Source of the DNA: Deltaproteobacteria bacterium CG_4_9_14_3_um_filter_63_12
Lineage (GTDB): Bacteria; Myxococcota_A; Bradymonadia; UBA4248; UM-FILTER-63-12
Direction: 5' to 3'
DNA length: 42,262 bases
NCBI GenBank assembly: GCA_002789955.1
Contig: PFUG01000475.1
Location: 1-42,262, forward strand
The translations under genes and the position numbers were made by a program. Every line of letters starts with the position of its first letter. Within the stretch, counting starts at the first letter, position 1. The notes under the pieces were generated by a model that saw only the letters and a list, made by a program, of their open reading frames with translations, made no database searches and was not told the DNA's origin. Of the stretch, positions 34,242-42,262 are shown in pieces.

Positions 34242-34972
34242 AAACCCTCTCCTCGCCCAACCTGGCCGCTGATCTCCGCGTCGCTGGGACGCAGGTACTT
34301 GGGCTCCATACTGTGAATCGAAGGGCTCTCGCCGACGGCCATCCGCGCCTGGGCTTGCCGGGCGAGGTCCACCGCCCAGGGCGCGCTCTCGTCCTCCGGG
34401 ACGAACTCAGCACGCGCTCCAAACGCCGAGGCGAGCACCCCGCGATACTCGTGGGCGCCCGTCCCACCGAACCAAATTTTCTCGTCGCCAGGTGCGGCAA
34501 AGAGCAGCTCTTCGACCAGCAGCCGCGGGGCGATGACCCTCTCGTCGAGCCGAGGCTGCAGCACCAACCCCTCCTGTGCCCGATACAAGGCCGTGTAGAC
34601 CTCGGCCTTGCGCGCATCCATGCAAGGGCAGAGCAGCGCCCCCACCTTCGCGTAGCGCGCCGCCGCGGCCCGCAGGCTCGAGCCCCCGAAGAGCGGCTTC
34701 TGATAGGCGAACGCCAGGCCTTTGAAGAGCGCAAGGCCGATCCTCAGCCCCGTGAAAGAGCCCGGACCCAACCCCACCGCGAAGGCATCGATCTGCGCGA
34801 GGCTCGAACCGGCCTCTTTCGTGATCTTGTCGCACAGGGCGAGGAGCTGGCGACCGTGTCCGCGTTCTGCCTCGAGGTCGACCTGCGCGACCACCTCTTC
34901 CCCTTGGACGAGCGCCGCAGAGAGCCGCAGTGTCGAAGTGTCTACGGCCAAGAACAAAGGCAATGCGCTCAT
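34238..34972 (-). CDS. tsaB: tRNA threonylcarbamoyladenosine biosynthesis protein TsaB
   Basis: 244 residues. An ASKHA-fold protein: phosphate-1-like AVDTSTLRLSAALV, then the signature AVGLGPGSFTGLRIGLALFKGLA, and MDARKAEVYTALY. TsaB is the dimerisation partner of TsaD in making t6A37 of ANN-decoding tRNAs. It lies in the cytoplasm. The ATG overlaps the rseP stop (ATGA) and its stop overlaps the ggt start, giving tight translational coupling among three unrelated functions. TsaD, TsaE and TsaC are not in the window. Confidence 0.95.
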   Translation of the reverse strand: MSALPLFLAVDTSTLRLSAALVQGEEVVAQVDLEAERGHGRQLLALCDKITKEAGSSLAQIDAFAVGLGPGSFTGLRIGLALFKGLAFAYQKPLFGGSSLRAAAARYAKVGALLCPCMDARKAEVYTALYRAQEGLVLQPRLDERVIAPRLLVEELLFAAPGDEKIWFGGTGAHEYRGVLASAFGARAEFVPEDESAPWAVDLARQAQARMAVGESPSIHSMEPKYLRPSDAEISGQVGRGEGL

Positions 34973-36627
34973 CCGAAGAGTCCTTGGAAGTAGCGCTCGA
35001 AGTCGTTCTTGAACGCGAAGAGCATGAGGAAGATGACCAGCGCGATGCCGACGTAAGAAGCGATTTGCCGGGTGCGAATGCTCAGCGGGCCCCGTTTGAT
35101 CGCCTCCATCACGAAGAGCATGAGCTGGCCGCCGTCGAGCACGGGGATGGGCAGCAGGTTGATGATCCCCAGGTTGATGGAGATGGTCGCCAGCATGCGC
35201 AGAAACGGCTCGATGCCTGCTTCTCCGGCCTTGCTCGCCATCGCCCCGATCATGATGGGGCCACCGATGGACTTGGTCGAAACGCGTCCTTCCGCCATGC
35301 GGTACAGCCCGACGACTAGCATGGTGGAGGCGTCGATGGTCATGTCGATGGACTTGGACCCGGCGTAGGCGAAGCGATCGCCGAGCGCCACGTCCCGAGG
35401 GTCGGGCTTGACGCGCTTGGAGTGGTTGTAGAAGCCGACCGAGATCACCGGCCGCTCTTCTTTGAACTCCCCAATCACGGTGACCTTCTCGAGCTGAATG
35501 GTGAGTTCGAGGGTCTCTTCGCCGCGCTGGAGCTTGAGTTTATGGGGGTCTTCCCAAGTCTTCATCAGCTCGCCGATGAGCGAACCGAAGAGGTTGTATT
35601 TGCGTCCATCCATCTCGAGCAGGTTGTCCCCGCGCTGCAGGCCGGCTTTGGCGGCTGGAGAGTCTGGCATCACCTGCGAGACGATCATCTCCGCCGAGCT
35701 CAGTCCGGTGTAGGCCGCGCCCTCGCGTTCCTCGAGGCTCATCGCGGTGGCGAAAGGCCGCTGCACTCCCAACCGACCGAATGGGACGTCGGCCATGTCT
35801 TCCCGCAGCACAATGAGCTCGACCGTCTGTCCTCGAGCTTTGTCGAGGGCGTTCTCGAGATCCGTGATGGTCTTAATCACCTCGCCGTTGACCGACGCCA
35901 CCTCGTCGAAGGTCTTCAAGCCGGCTTTCGACGCGGGTCCGCCGGGATCGGTCACCGAAATGACCGGGCCGTACTGGTCGACCGCGATGCCAATGCGGCC
36001 AACGGTCGGCGAGAAGAGGTCAAACTGGTCGCGCAGCAGGGTCTCTTGCGGGACGATGGAGACATTGAGTTCCTTCCCGCCTCGCAGCACGGTAAACTCG
36101 AGCTCCTCACCGGCGGCGTCGCTGACGATGTCCAAGAGCTGCGACCAGTAGCGGACCTCATGTCCATCGATGGCGACCACTTCGTCGCCGCGCTCCAGCT
36201 TGCCGTCCGCGGGCTGCCCTTCGATCACCTGGCCAACGACTGGGGGATGATCTTGCTCGTAGGACCCTAAGAGCACGAAGAACAGGATTGGGATGGGGAG
36301 CAAGAGGTTGGCCAGGGGGCCGGCGAGGATGATGATGGCGCGCTTCCAGAGCGCTTTATGCTGAAAGGAGACCTCCAAGTCTTCTTGCGGGATCGGCATC
36401 ATCGGGTCGGCGCCGAACATCTGGACGTAGCCGCCCAGCGGCAACCAGCGCACGACCCAGTCGGTGTCCCACTTGCGGAAGCCGAAGATCCGGGGACCGA
36501 AGCCGATGCTGAAGTTGATGACCCTGACTTTCAGGAGCTTGGCTGCCAGGTAGTGCCCGAACTCGTGAACGAAGACGAGCACCCCGATCAGGACGACGAC
36601 GTAAAGAATGCTTTGTATGACGGCCAT
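34969..36627 (-). CDS. rseP: site-2 metalloprotease RseP, with three PDZ domains
   Basis: 552 residues, about 100 more than E. coli RseP (450). TM1 carries the zinc motif HEFGH (His21, Glu22, His25); the third ligand motif LDGG (497-500) lies in NLLPIPVLDGGQL. Between them are three PDZ-like segments: VVGQVIEGQPADGKLERGDEVV, ISVTDPGGPASKAGLKTFDEV and VSQVMPDSPAAKAGLQRGDNLL. Most RseP proteins have two. It cuts membrane anti-sigma factors and signal-peptide remnants after a first cleavage. The cdsA gene lies 230 nt upstream and tsaB overlaps its end. Confidence 0.95.
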   Translation of the reverse strand: MAVIQSILYVVVLIGVLVFVHEFGHYLAAKLLKVRVINFSIGFGPRIFGFRKWDTDWVVRWLPLGGYVQMFGADPMMPIPQEDLEVSFQHKALWKRAIIILAGPLANLLLPIPILFFVLLGSYEQDHPPVVGQVIEGQPADGKLERGDEVVAIDGHEVRYWSQLLDIVSDAAGEELEFTVLRGGKELNVSIVPQETLLRDQFDLFSPTVGRIGIAVDQYGPVISVTDPGGPASKAGLKTFDEVASVNGEVIKTITDLENALDKARGQTVELIVLREDMADVPFGRLGVQRPFATAMSLEEREGAAYTGLSSAEMIVSQVMPDSPAAKAGLQRGDNLLEMDGRKYNLFGSLIGELMKTWEDPHKLKLQRGEETLELTIQLEKVTVIGEFKEERPVISVGFYNHSKRVKPDPRDVALGDRFAYAGSKSIDMTIDASTMLVVGLYRMAEGRVSTKSIGGPIMIGAMASKAGEAGIEPFLRMLATISINLGIINLLPIPVLDGGQLMLFVMEAIKRGPLSIRTRQIASYVGIALVIFLMLFAFKNDFERYFQGLFG

Positions 36628-36691
36628 ATTCTCGCAGGAGTTCGAACCGAAAAAGGCCTGGAATGGCCTTCTGGCGGGCTAGCTGCCGCGC

Positions 36692-36760
36692 GGACGACCG
36701 ATTTCCGCACCGCAAGCCCTTGGAATCAGGCGAAAATCGGTCGTAGGTAAGCGAGGCAAA
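36692..36760 (-). repeat. dispersed palindromic intergenic repeat, copy C
   Basis: Arms ACGACCGATTTCC (36694-36706) and GAAAATCGGTCGT (36732-36744), 12 of 13 complementary, then the flank whose minus-strand reading is TTGCCTCGC. It is the inverted counterpart of copy A, within the 230-nt cdsA-rseP gap. Loop sequence differs between copies, but GCGGTGCG next to one arm is shared. Confidence 0.6.
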
Positions 36761-36857
36761 AAGCCAATGTAGCACCCAAGCGCGGCCCCGCAAGGCGCTG
36801 CGCTGCACGGACAGGTTGAACCAGCCCGAGGTTTCAGGCTAGGAAAAAAGAGTAACT

Positions 36858-37766
36858 TCAGAGCAAGGCTGCGCCTCCACACATCGAGGCATAGAGGTAC
36901 ACCCAGGGCACCGCGAAGAGAACGGCGTCGACGCGGTCGAGCATTCCTCCGTGCCCGTGGATGATGGTCCCTGAGTCTTTGACGCCCGTCGAGCGCTTGA
37001 GCAGCGACTCGCAGAGGTCTCCTGTCTGCCCCAGGACGTTGGCGACCAGCGCGATTACGGCGACGTCGATGAGGCTGAGGAAGGGGAGCATCAAGGCGCG
37101 CACGACGAAGGCCGCGACGATCGTGGCGAGGAGGCCGCCCAGAGCGCCCTCCACGGTTTTTTTGGGGCTCACCTTGGGGGCGAGCTTGTGCTTGCCGAAG
37201 GCGCGTCCAGCGAAGTAGGCGCCGGTGTCGCTCATCCAGGTCATGGCCAGCAGCATGATGATCCAACCGGCGCCCCAATCGCCCATGTCTCGCTTGAGCA
37301 AGGCGATGAACGAGAAGGTCAGGCCCACGTAGAGCACGCCCGCCAAGCCCGAGGACATCGTGACGGCGACGCGGCCGATGTCGCGGTCTCGGCCCAAGTT
37401 GAACAAGAAACTCGCCCACAGCACGACGGCCAAAACGGCGAAGATCACCAAAGGATCGTGCGAACCGTTGCCGAGCATGGGCTTGGGTCCGACGAAGAGG
37501 TAGAGCGAGGCCGCGAAAGCCGTGCCAATGGCCGTCGAGCCCCACTGCACGCTCTTGGGCTCGTCTTTCTGCAGCATGCCGTAGAACTCGGACAATCCGA
37601 CGGCCGTCGCCGCTGCGATGAACGCGGCCCACAGCCAATGGGGACCGACGATGATCATGGCCAACAAGATCGGGACCATGATGACCGACGTGATCACTCT
37701 GGGCAGCAGATCGCCCTTCTTCTTCGGCGCGGTCTCCTGACCTTTGCCGCCGTCACTTTCGCTCAC
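36858..37766 (-). CDS. cdsA: phosphatidate cytidylyltransferase CdsA
   Basis: 302 residues from a GTG at 37766 (AGGGG 6 nt upstream); a GTG at 37874 would add 36 residues with no ribosome binding site. About eight membrane helices (RVITSVIMVPILLAMIIV; LVIFAVLAVVLWASFLF; GWIIMLLAMTWMSDTGAYFAG). The C-terminal signature SLLKRSTGVKDSGTIIHGHGG.LDRVD binds CTP and metal. It makes CDP-diacylglycerol, the precursor of phospholipids. It precedes rseP, as in the common uppS-cdsA-dxr-rseP order, but uppS and dxr are missing here. Confidence 0.94.
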   Translation of the reverse strand: MSESDGGKGQETAPKKKGDLLPRVITSVIMVPILLAMIIVGPHWLWAAFIAAATAVGLSEFYGMLQKDEPKSVQWGSTAIGTAFAASLYLFVGPKPMLGNGSHDPLVIFAVLAVVLWASFLFNLGRDRDIGRVAVTMSSGLAGVLYVGLTFSFIALLKRDMGDWGAGWIIMLLAMTWMSDTGAYFAGRAFGKHKLAPKVSPKKTVEGALGGLLATIVAAFVVRALMLPFLSLIDVAVIALVANVLGQTGDLCESLLKRSTGVKDSGTIIHGHGGMLDRVDAVLFAVPWVYLYASMCGGAALL

Positions 37767-37943
37767 GTTGGCCCCTGCTCGTTGCCGCCCGTTTCTTTTG
37801 CTGACCGTCGAGGGCTGGTTTTCCAAATCCAACTTCGCCGCTGAGAAAGAGAACTTGACCCTGTCGCTCGGCACGCGCCCAAACGTTCAGCATCGCTCTG
37901 TCGAGACGGAGCGATGCCGTGCGGTCGCCTCTGCCGCGTTCTC

Positions 37944-40025
37944 TCAGTACTCTTCGCTCTCGTCGTTGTGGTGCCCCTTCTTGTCGAAGAGGACGACCAT
38001 GGCATCGGCCACGATCTCGGCGATGTCCTTGACCTTGACGTGCTCGTCGGCACCGCGATGCTTCAAGCCATCGTCGATCATGGTCATGCAGAACGGGCAG
38101 GCCAGCGCCACGGTCCGCGCCTCGGTGGCGAGGAGTTGGTCGGTGCGTGCGTAGTTCACGCGCTTGCCTGCGTCTTCTTCCATCCACATCCGCCCGCCGC
38201 CTGCGCCGCAGCACATACTCGTCTCGCGGTTCGCCTCCGGTTCACGCAGGTCTGTCCCTGGCAGGGCGTTCAAGATCTCGCGGGGCGCGTCGTAGATGCC
38301 GTTCCAGCGGCCGAGGTAGCAGGAGTCATGGAAGGTGACCGACCCGAGCTCGCCTTCGAGCCCGATTCGTCCGCTGTCCATCAGGTCCTTGATGAAGTTG
38401 GTGTGGTGGACGACTTCATAGTTCCCGCCGAGCTGTGGGTACTCGTTCTTGATGACGTTGTAGCAGTGCGGACAGGTCGTCACGACCTTGGTGACGTTGT
38501 ACTTGTTGAGTTTCTCGATCATCTCCGAGGCGAGCGTCCAGTAGAGGTACTCGTTGCCCGTGCGCCGCGCCGTGTCGCCGTTGCATTTCTCCTCTTTGCC
38601 GAGGATGGCGAAGCTGACGTTGGCGGCTTGCATGATCTTGGCGAAGGCGCGGGTGACCTTCTTCTGGCGGTCGTCGAAGCTGCCAGCGCAGCCGACGAAG
38701 AAGAGGTAATCTGGCGGCGTCTTGAGGTCCTTGATGTGCGGGATGCCCATGTCGCTGGCCCAATCGGCGCGCTTGCTGTTGGACATGCCCCAGGGATTCC
38801 CGGCCTGCTCCATGTTCTTGTAGGTGTTGGCCAGTTCTTGCGGCACGTCGGCGGTGAACGCCAGGTAGCGGCGCAGGTCGACGATGGTGTTGACGTGCTC
38901 GATGAGGACGGGACAGGCGGCGACGCAAGCGCCGCAGGTGGTGCAGGCCCAGAGCTCGTCGCGGGTGATGATGCCGCCGGCAGCGTTGGGGAATTCGGCG
39001 TCCTTCTTCCCGTCCAAGAAGACCGTGCGGCCCTGCTCCTTGATGGCGTCTTTGATCTTGTGAATGACCATCATGGGGTTGAGGGCTTTACCTGTGTTGT
39101 AGGCCGGGCAGTAGGCCTCGCAGCGGGCGCACTCGGTGCAGGCGTAGGTGTCGAGTAACTGCTTCCAGGTCAGATCCTTGATCTGCTTGGCGCCGATGTA
39201 GACTTCGACTTCGGCGTTCTCGTCCATCATGGCCTCGGTGACACGCTCCATGTTGACGTAGGGGAGGGTCGCGATCTCCGAGTCGAAACGGCGGAAGAAG
39301 ACGTTCGGCATGGCGCCGATGAGGTGGAGGTGCTTGCCCCTCGGGATCCAGTTCGCGAAGAACAAGACGATGCCGATGTGGATGAAGTAGTTGGCGTTGT
39401 AGAGGACGTCGTAGCCGGTGCCGTGAACGCTCGCCGGGCCGTGGCCGATGACGCCAGAGAAGAACGTCGCGATCGGTGTCCAAGCCACATCGTGGATCGA
39501 CTCACCCAGGGCAATCTCGGTGCCGTTGGCCAAGAACTTGGTCACCATCAGCCCTTGAATCAGCAGGATGATCACCAAGGCGTCGTTCGAGATGACGATG
39601 TGGTCGGGCTTGAACACGTAGCGTCTCAGAAGCGCGATGCACAGCGCCACGAAAACCAAGAGCCCGAAGATGTCCTGTAAGAAAAGGGCCAAATGGTAGC
39701 CCTGGCTCCCCATCACTAGGCCCCAGTTGAAGCTCGGCCAAAACGCCCGGATCATGTATTCCAGGGTCTCGACTTGCAGCACTAGGAAGCCCCAGAACAC
39801 GAAGAAGTGGAGCACCCCGCCGAACTCGCCGATCACACGTTTTTGGCCAAACACGAAGACGAAGAACGAGAAGAGTCGCTCACCGAAGCGATCGAAGCGC
39901 GTGTTGTCGCTGCTGCCCCAAGCGATGTAGCGCAGGAGCCAGAAGACGGTACGAGCCGCGAGGCCGAAGCCCACGACGATTCCCGCTCCTACAATCAGTG
40001 CTTTGATGATCTGCCAGGCGTCCAT
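37944..40025 (-). CDS. membrane Fe-S oxidoreductase (heterodisulfide-reductase-related, CCG domains)
   Basis: 693 residues. N-terminal part: about six helices resembling the NarI/HdrE type of cytochrome b subunit (IIKALIVGAGIVVGFGLAAR; FVFWGFLVLQVETLEYMI). Middle: two [4Fe-4S] ferredoxin motifs, CTECARCEAYCP and CTTCGACVAACP. C-terminal part: two Cys-rich CCG domains (VGCAGSFDD; CPHCYN; HDSCYLGRWNG; MCCGAGGGRMWMEE). Such fusions are known or proposed to pass electrons from ETF or another soluble donor to menaquinone. No etfAB is next to it, so the donor is inferred. Start: the ATG at 40025 begins the membrane domain; longer starts add 75 residues without homology-like character. Confidence 0.88.
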   Translation of the reverse strand: MDAWQIIKALIVGAGIVVGFGLAARTVFWLLRYIAWGSSDNTRFDRFGERLFSFFVFVFGQKRVIGEFGGVLHFFVFWGFLVLQVETLEYMIRAFWPSFNWGLVMGSQGYHLALFLQDIFGLLVFVALCIALLRRYVFKPDHIVISNDALVIILLIQGLMVTKFLANGTEIALGESIHDVAWTPIATFFSGVIGHGPASVHGTGYDVLYNANYFIHIGIVLFFANWIPRGKHLHLIGAMPNVFFRRFDSEIATLPYVNMERVTEAMMDENAEVEVYIGAKQIKDLTWKQLLDTYACTECARCEAYCPAYNTGKALNPMMVIHKIKDAIKEQGRTVFLDGKKDAEFPNAAGGIITRDELWACTTCGACVAACPVLIEHVNTIVDLRRYLAFTADVPQELANTYKNMEQAGNPWGMSNSKRADWASDMGIPHIKDLKTPPDYLFFVGCAGSFDDRQKKVTRAFAKIMQAANVSFAILGKEEKCNGDTARRTGNEYLYWTLASEMIEKLNKYNVTKVVTTCPHCYNVIKNEYPQLGGNYEVVHHTNFIKDLMDSGRIGLEGELGSVTFHDSCYLGRWNGIYDAPREILNALPGTDLREPEANRETSMCCGAGGGRMWMEEDAGKRVNYARTDQLLATEARTVALACPFCMTMIDDGLKHRGADEHVKVKDIAEIVADAMVVLFDKKGHHNDESEEY

Positions 40026-40511
40026 GATACTCCGTTGAGCTCGTGGGGATGTTCCAGACCACGCCACGGTCGTCCATACTCTGGCCGACTGAAGGCGTGG
40101 GGGCCTTGTGATGGGTCGTCCACCGCCGAGGGATTGGTCCCGTCGAAACCGGCCAGCGGGCAAAGCCCACCGATTCCAAAGACCTTTCCCCAAGTGCTCG
40201 ACGACATGCCGAGCGTTGTTCTCTTCCGCGTCGCGTTCGAGAGGGCGCACGCGCGATCTGCCTGTTACCCCAACGCGTCGCCGCGTTCAAGAGGTGAGGG
40301 ATTGGGCCCATTGGCGCAAGAATAGAGGCGATTGAGTGAGGGAGGAGTTCAGCCAGGAATGGTTAAGGTCGCGAAAATCAGAGGGTTGCGAGTGGTGTGA
40401 GCGACAGGCTCACCACACCTATGGGGATTGGGCCTCGGCTCAAAGAACGCCCTCACCCGGCGCACCGGGCGAGGCCGGCGAGGCCGGGAGCCGAGCTCCG
40501 GAGCCGACGCC
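40026..40511. other. 486-nt gap, no gene seen
   Basis: It lies upstream of the Fe-S oxidoreductase and downstream of the 40512 lipoprotein gene, both on the minus strand. It holds a terminator-like hairpin at 40451-40474 and GC-rich short repeats (GGCGAGGCC twice at about 40468-40486). I saw no convincing promoter, tRNA or coding frame. Confidence 0.5.
40451..40474 (-). terminator. terminator hairpin after hypothetical lipoprotein gene
   Basis: A 10-bp stem (CCTCGCCCGG with CCGGGTGAGG, one G-T pair) and a 4-nt loop, 38 nt past the stop on the minus strand, followed by GCGTTCTTTG. Confidence 0.55.
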
Positions 40512-42257
40512 TCAAGGAACCCAGATGGCGGCGTGGATCGTCTGCTCCATGCCGGAGAAGTCGGGGTCGCCTGCGGCGAGCTGCAGTCCGTAGTTCTCTT
40601 CGTGGGCCTTCTTCGGGTTGGTGTGTTCACCAAACGCAATGGGGCCACCTTTGTCCAAGTCGATGATGATCACGTTCGTCCCGGCATCGAGCCCGCTGGC
40701 GCCTGACTTTCCGGCGCCAATCACGGCGATGTGCTTGGGGCCGACGGCCATATCGCGCAGCGACATGGAGAACTTGGGCAAGTAGGCCGGTTCGAGGTCG
40801 TTGATCAGCTGCTTGAGGGTGTCGGTGTAGCCGATGTCGACCCCGTTGCCCGACACGCTGATGGTCTCGCCAACGTCGATCTGGGCCGCCCGCAGCGCGA
40901 AGATCTTGCCGTATCCGCCCATGTCGACGCGGGTCGAGCGCGACCGGCAGTGTGGAAGGATGAACGCCTTGTCGCCTGCTGGGGAGACTTTGATCTCGGG
41001 AGAGCCCTGGCCAAAGGGGTCGAGGTCCAACGGCTGCGAGCCCGGACGTTTTTTGTTGAGGTCGAGCTTGGTCATGGTGTCACTGCTGAGATCCCAACCC
41101 ACCACACCCTGGGTTCCACCGGTGAACAGGATCGGCGTCGTCCCCGCGACGACGACCAGCGCGCCGGCCGTGTTGTCTGGGTTCAGTGTGCAACCTTGCG
41201 CGCGCTCGATGGGGTTTTCGCCACGGAACTGCGTCGCCTTGGCGAAGAGCGGCTCCCCGGCGTCATTGAGGGGCACGCGGTGTACGCCGGTGTCGTAGTT
41301 CGCGTCGAAGCGAGCGCCCGACTCCACCAAGTAGAGCACGTCGTTGTAGAGCTCGACGGCGGAGAAGAGGTTCTTGCTGTGTTGGTTGAAGCCGTAGTTG
41401 GCGTCGACCTTGAACAGGTCGGAGTTGACCGCTTTGCCAGTCCCCTCGGGGATTTCCGCCACGTAGATGCCTTTTTGGCCGCCCTGCCCTTCGACCCGCA
41501 CGACGTCCGTAGCGTAGAGGCGGTTCCATTTCTCGGAGTACACGCCGGTGCAGACGTTGAATCCACCGGGGAAGACGATGACCGCATCCGGGGTCACCGA
41601 CTGGTCGTCGACCGTGGGATCGATCACGAAGGCGCCGCGGGCTGCCAGGGCGATGACCTTGTTGCCAGGACCAGGGATCAGGCCGCAAACCGAAGACTGA
41701 AAGAGCCCGTCGCTGCCAAAATCCTTGGTCTTCCAGTCCCCGCGCCCGCTGGCCGAGACCAAGATGTGCATGCCCTGGTTGCCCTCGACCTGCGAGTTGT
41801 AGTCGTGCTCAGTGGGAGTCCCGTCGAGGTCGACGCGACGCAGCACATCGCCACCGGAGGAGTTGGGCATGCTCGAACCAGCCAAGAGGAAGAAGCCGTT
41901 GCCCGAGCCTTGCTTGAAGTGCTTGGTCATCCCCCCGCCGTCGGCCAGCTTGTCGCTGCTCACCGTCGAACCCTCGCGCACCCCGATCGAAGAGATCGTG
42001 CCGCCACCGTTGTTCGAGGTGCTGTCGATGTCGCCGACCGGGTCACTGGCCCCTTTGTCGTCGTCGGGGTCAGCCCCTTCGTCATTGGGCTTCTCGTCGA
42101 CCTTGTCTTCGCCGCCCTTGGCGGTGCCGCTCTCTCCTTTTTCGGTAGAGGACTCGGAGCCCCCGCCCTTGGAGGACTTGCGCTCGTTGCTGCAAGCAAA
42201 CGTCGCAACGGCGAGGATCAAGGTCATGACTAGGAGACAGTAGCTCGAGCGACGCAT
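40512..42257 (-). CDS. hypothetical lipoprotein, possible beta-propeller
   Basis: 581 residues. Lipoprotein signal MRRSSYCLLVMTLILAVATF then AC (Cys22). Residues about 23-100 are a low-complexity Ser/Gly/Glu/Asp/Lys linker. The rest is strand-rich with repeated segments such as LYATDVVRVEGQ, FSAVELYNDVLYLVESGA, GALVVVAGTTPILFTGG and KHIAVIGAGKSGASGLDAG that suggest propeller blades. No catalytic motif found and no family assigned. It is probably surface or periplasm facing. The gene starts 5 nt before the window end, so its upstream context is unseen. Confidence 0.8.
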   Translation of the reverse strand: MRRSSYCLLVMTLILAVATFACSNERKSSKGGGSESSTEKGESGTAKGGEDKVDEKPNDEGADPDDDKGASDPVGDIDSTSNNGGGTISSIGVREGSTVSSDKLADGGGMTKHFKQGSGNGFFLLAGSSMPNSSGGDVLRRVDLDGTPTEHDYNSQVEGNQGMHILVSASGRGDWKTKDFGSDGLFQSSVCGLIPGPGNKVIALAARGAFVIDPTVDDQSVTPDAVIVFPGGFNVCTGVYSEKWNRLYATDVVRVEGQGGQKGIYVAEIPEGTGKAVNSDLFKVDANYGFNQHSKNLFSAVELYNDVLYLVESGARFDANYDTGVHRVPLNDAGEPLFAKATQFRGENPIERAQGCTLNPDNTAGALVVVAGTTPILFTGGTQGVVGWDLSSDTMTKLDLNKKRPGSQPLDLDPFGQGSPEIKVSPAGDKAFILPHCRSRSTRVDMGGYGKIFALRAAQIDVGETISVSGNGVDIGYTDTLKQLINDLEPAYLPKFSMSLRDMAVGPKHIAVIGAGKSGASGLDAGTNVIIIDLDKGGPIAFGEHTNPKKAHEENYGLQLAAGDPDFSGMEQTIHAAIWVP

Positions 42258-42262
42258 CGGCA

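Noticed and set aside
32241..34316. 691-codon plus-strand frame opposite ggt
   Set aside because: Arg/His/Pro-rich antisense; the minus strand encodes a complete gamma-glutamyltranspeptidase.
40026..40511. tRNA or small RNA gene in the long gap
   Set aside because: No cloverleaf, no T-loop GTTCRANNC with matching stems, only GC-rich short hairpins.
40731..42233. 500-codon plus-strand frame opposite the last lipoprotein gene
   Set aside because: Antisense of a protein with a clear lipoprotein signal.
1..42262. Mobile island or defence system
   Set aside because: No integrase, transposase, restriction, toxin-antitoxin or phage gene; core genes run through the whole window.

Overview
The window is a dense, high-GC (roughly 60-65% by eye) stretch of bacterial chromosome. 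It carries 27 protein genes, one of them broken by a frameshift, and no RNA genes that I can recognise. The gene style suggests a member of the former Deltaproteobacteria, most likely Myxococcota or the Bradymonadia. The signs are many large lipoproteins with choice-of-anchor-D (ASH-like) repeats, a TPR/Hanks-kinase fusion, an FHA protein, Sel1 repeats, a 12-haem cytochrome and a membrane Fe-S oxidoreductase. This placement rests on gene style, not on a marker-gene search. No phage, integrase, insertion sequence, CRISPR array, plasmid or toxin gene was seen; the region looks like stable core genome with lineage-specific lipoproteins in between.

Layout. 1-4.1 kb (minus strand): a Sel1-repeat protein and a lipoprotein gene split by a 1-nt deletion inside a 21-bp minisatellite. 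4.0-10 kb (plus): a consensus sigma70-type promoter, an ASH/VWA lipoprotein, then lon, each gene ending in a strong hairpin. 10-16.4 kb (minus): a second ASH lipoprotein, two tandem intergenic repeats, frr, a tail-anchored FHA protein, and a pair of M16 peptidases (one active, one lacking the zinc motif). 16.4-20.1 kb: an electron-transfer module made of a multihaem cytochrome c, a b6-type cytochrome b and a Cys-rich lipoprotein in one overlapping minus-strand operon, with a Rieske protein diverging from it. 20.1-29.3 kb (plus): queA-tgt-yajC-secD-secF-recJ, a small membrane protein and trmB. 29.3-31.7 kb (minus): the TPR/kinase fusion. 31.9-32.5 kb (plus): a hypothetical exported protein. 32.5-40 kb (minus): the Fe-S oxidoreductase, then cdsA-rseP-tsaB-ggt, the last three coupled by ATGA overlaps. 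40-42.3 kb (minus): a 486-nt gap and a large hypothetical lipoprotein.

How the genes work together. queA/tgt supply tRNA queuosine, yajC/secDF drive protein export, and recJ/trmB serve DNA repair and tRNA m7G. The export machinery fits the large lipoprotein load of the window. The cytochrome c/cytochrome b/Rieske set looks like a bc-type quinol oxidase in which a multihaem cytochrome replaces cytochrome c1. The most notable non-genic structures are the frameshifted minisatellite, a dispersed palindromic intergenic repeat (three copies), the paired repeats behind frr, and a 16-bp palindrome upstream of recJ.
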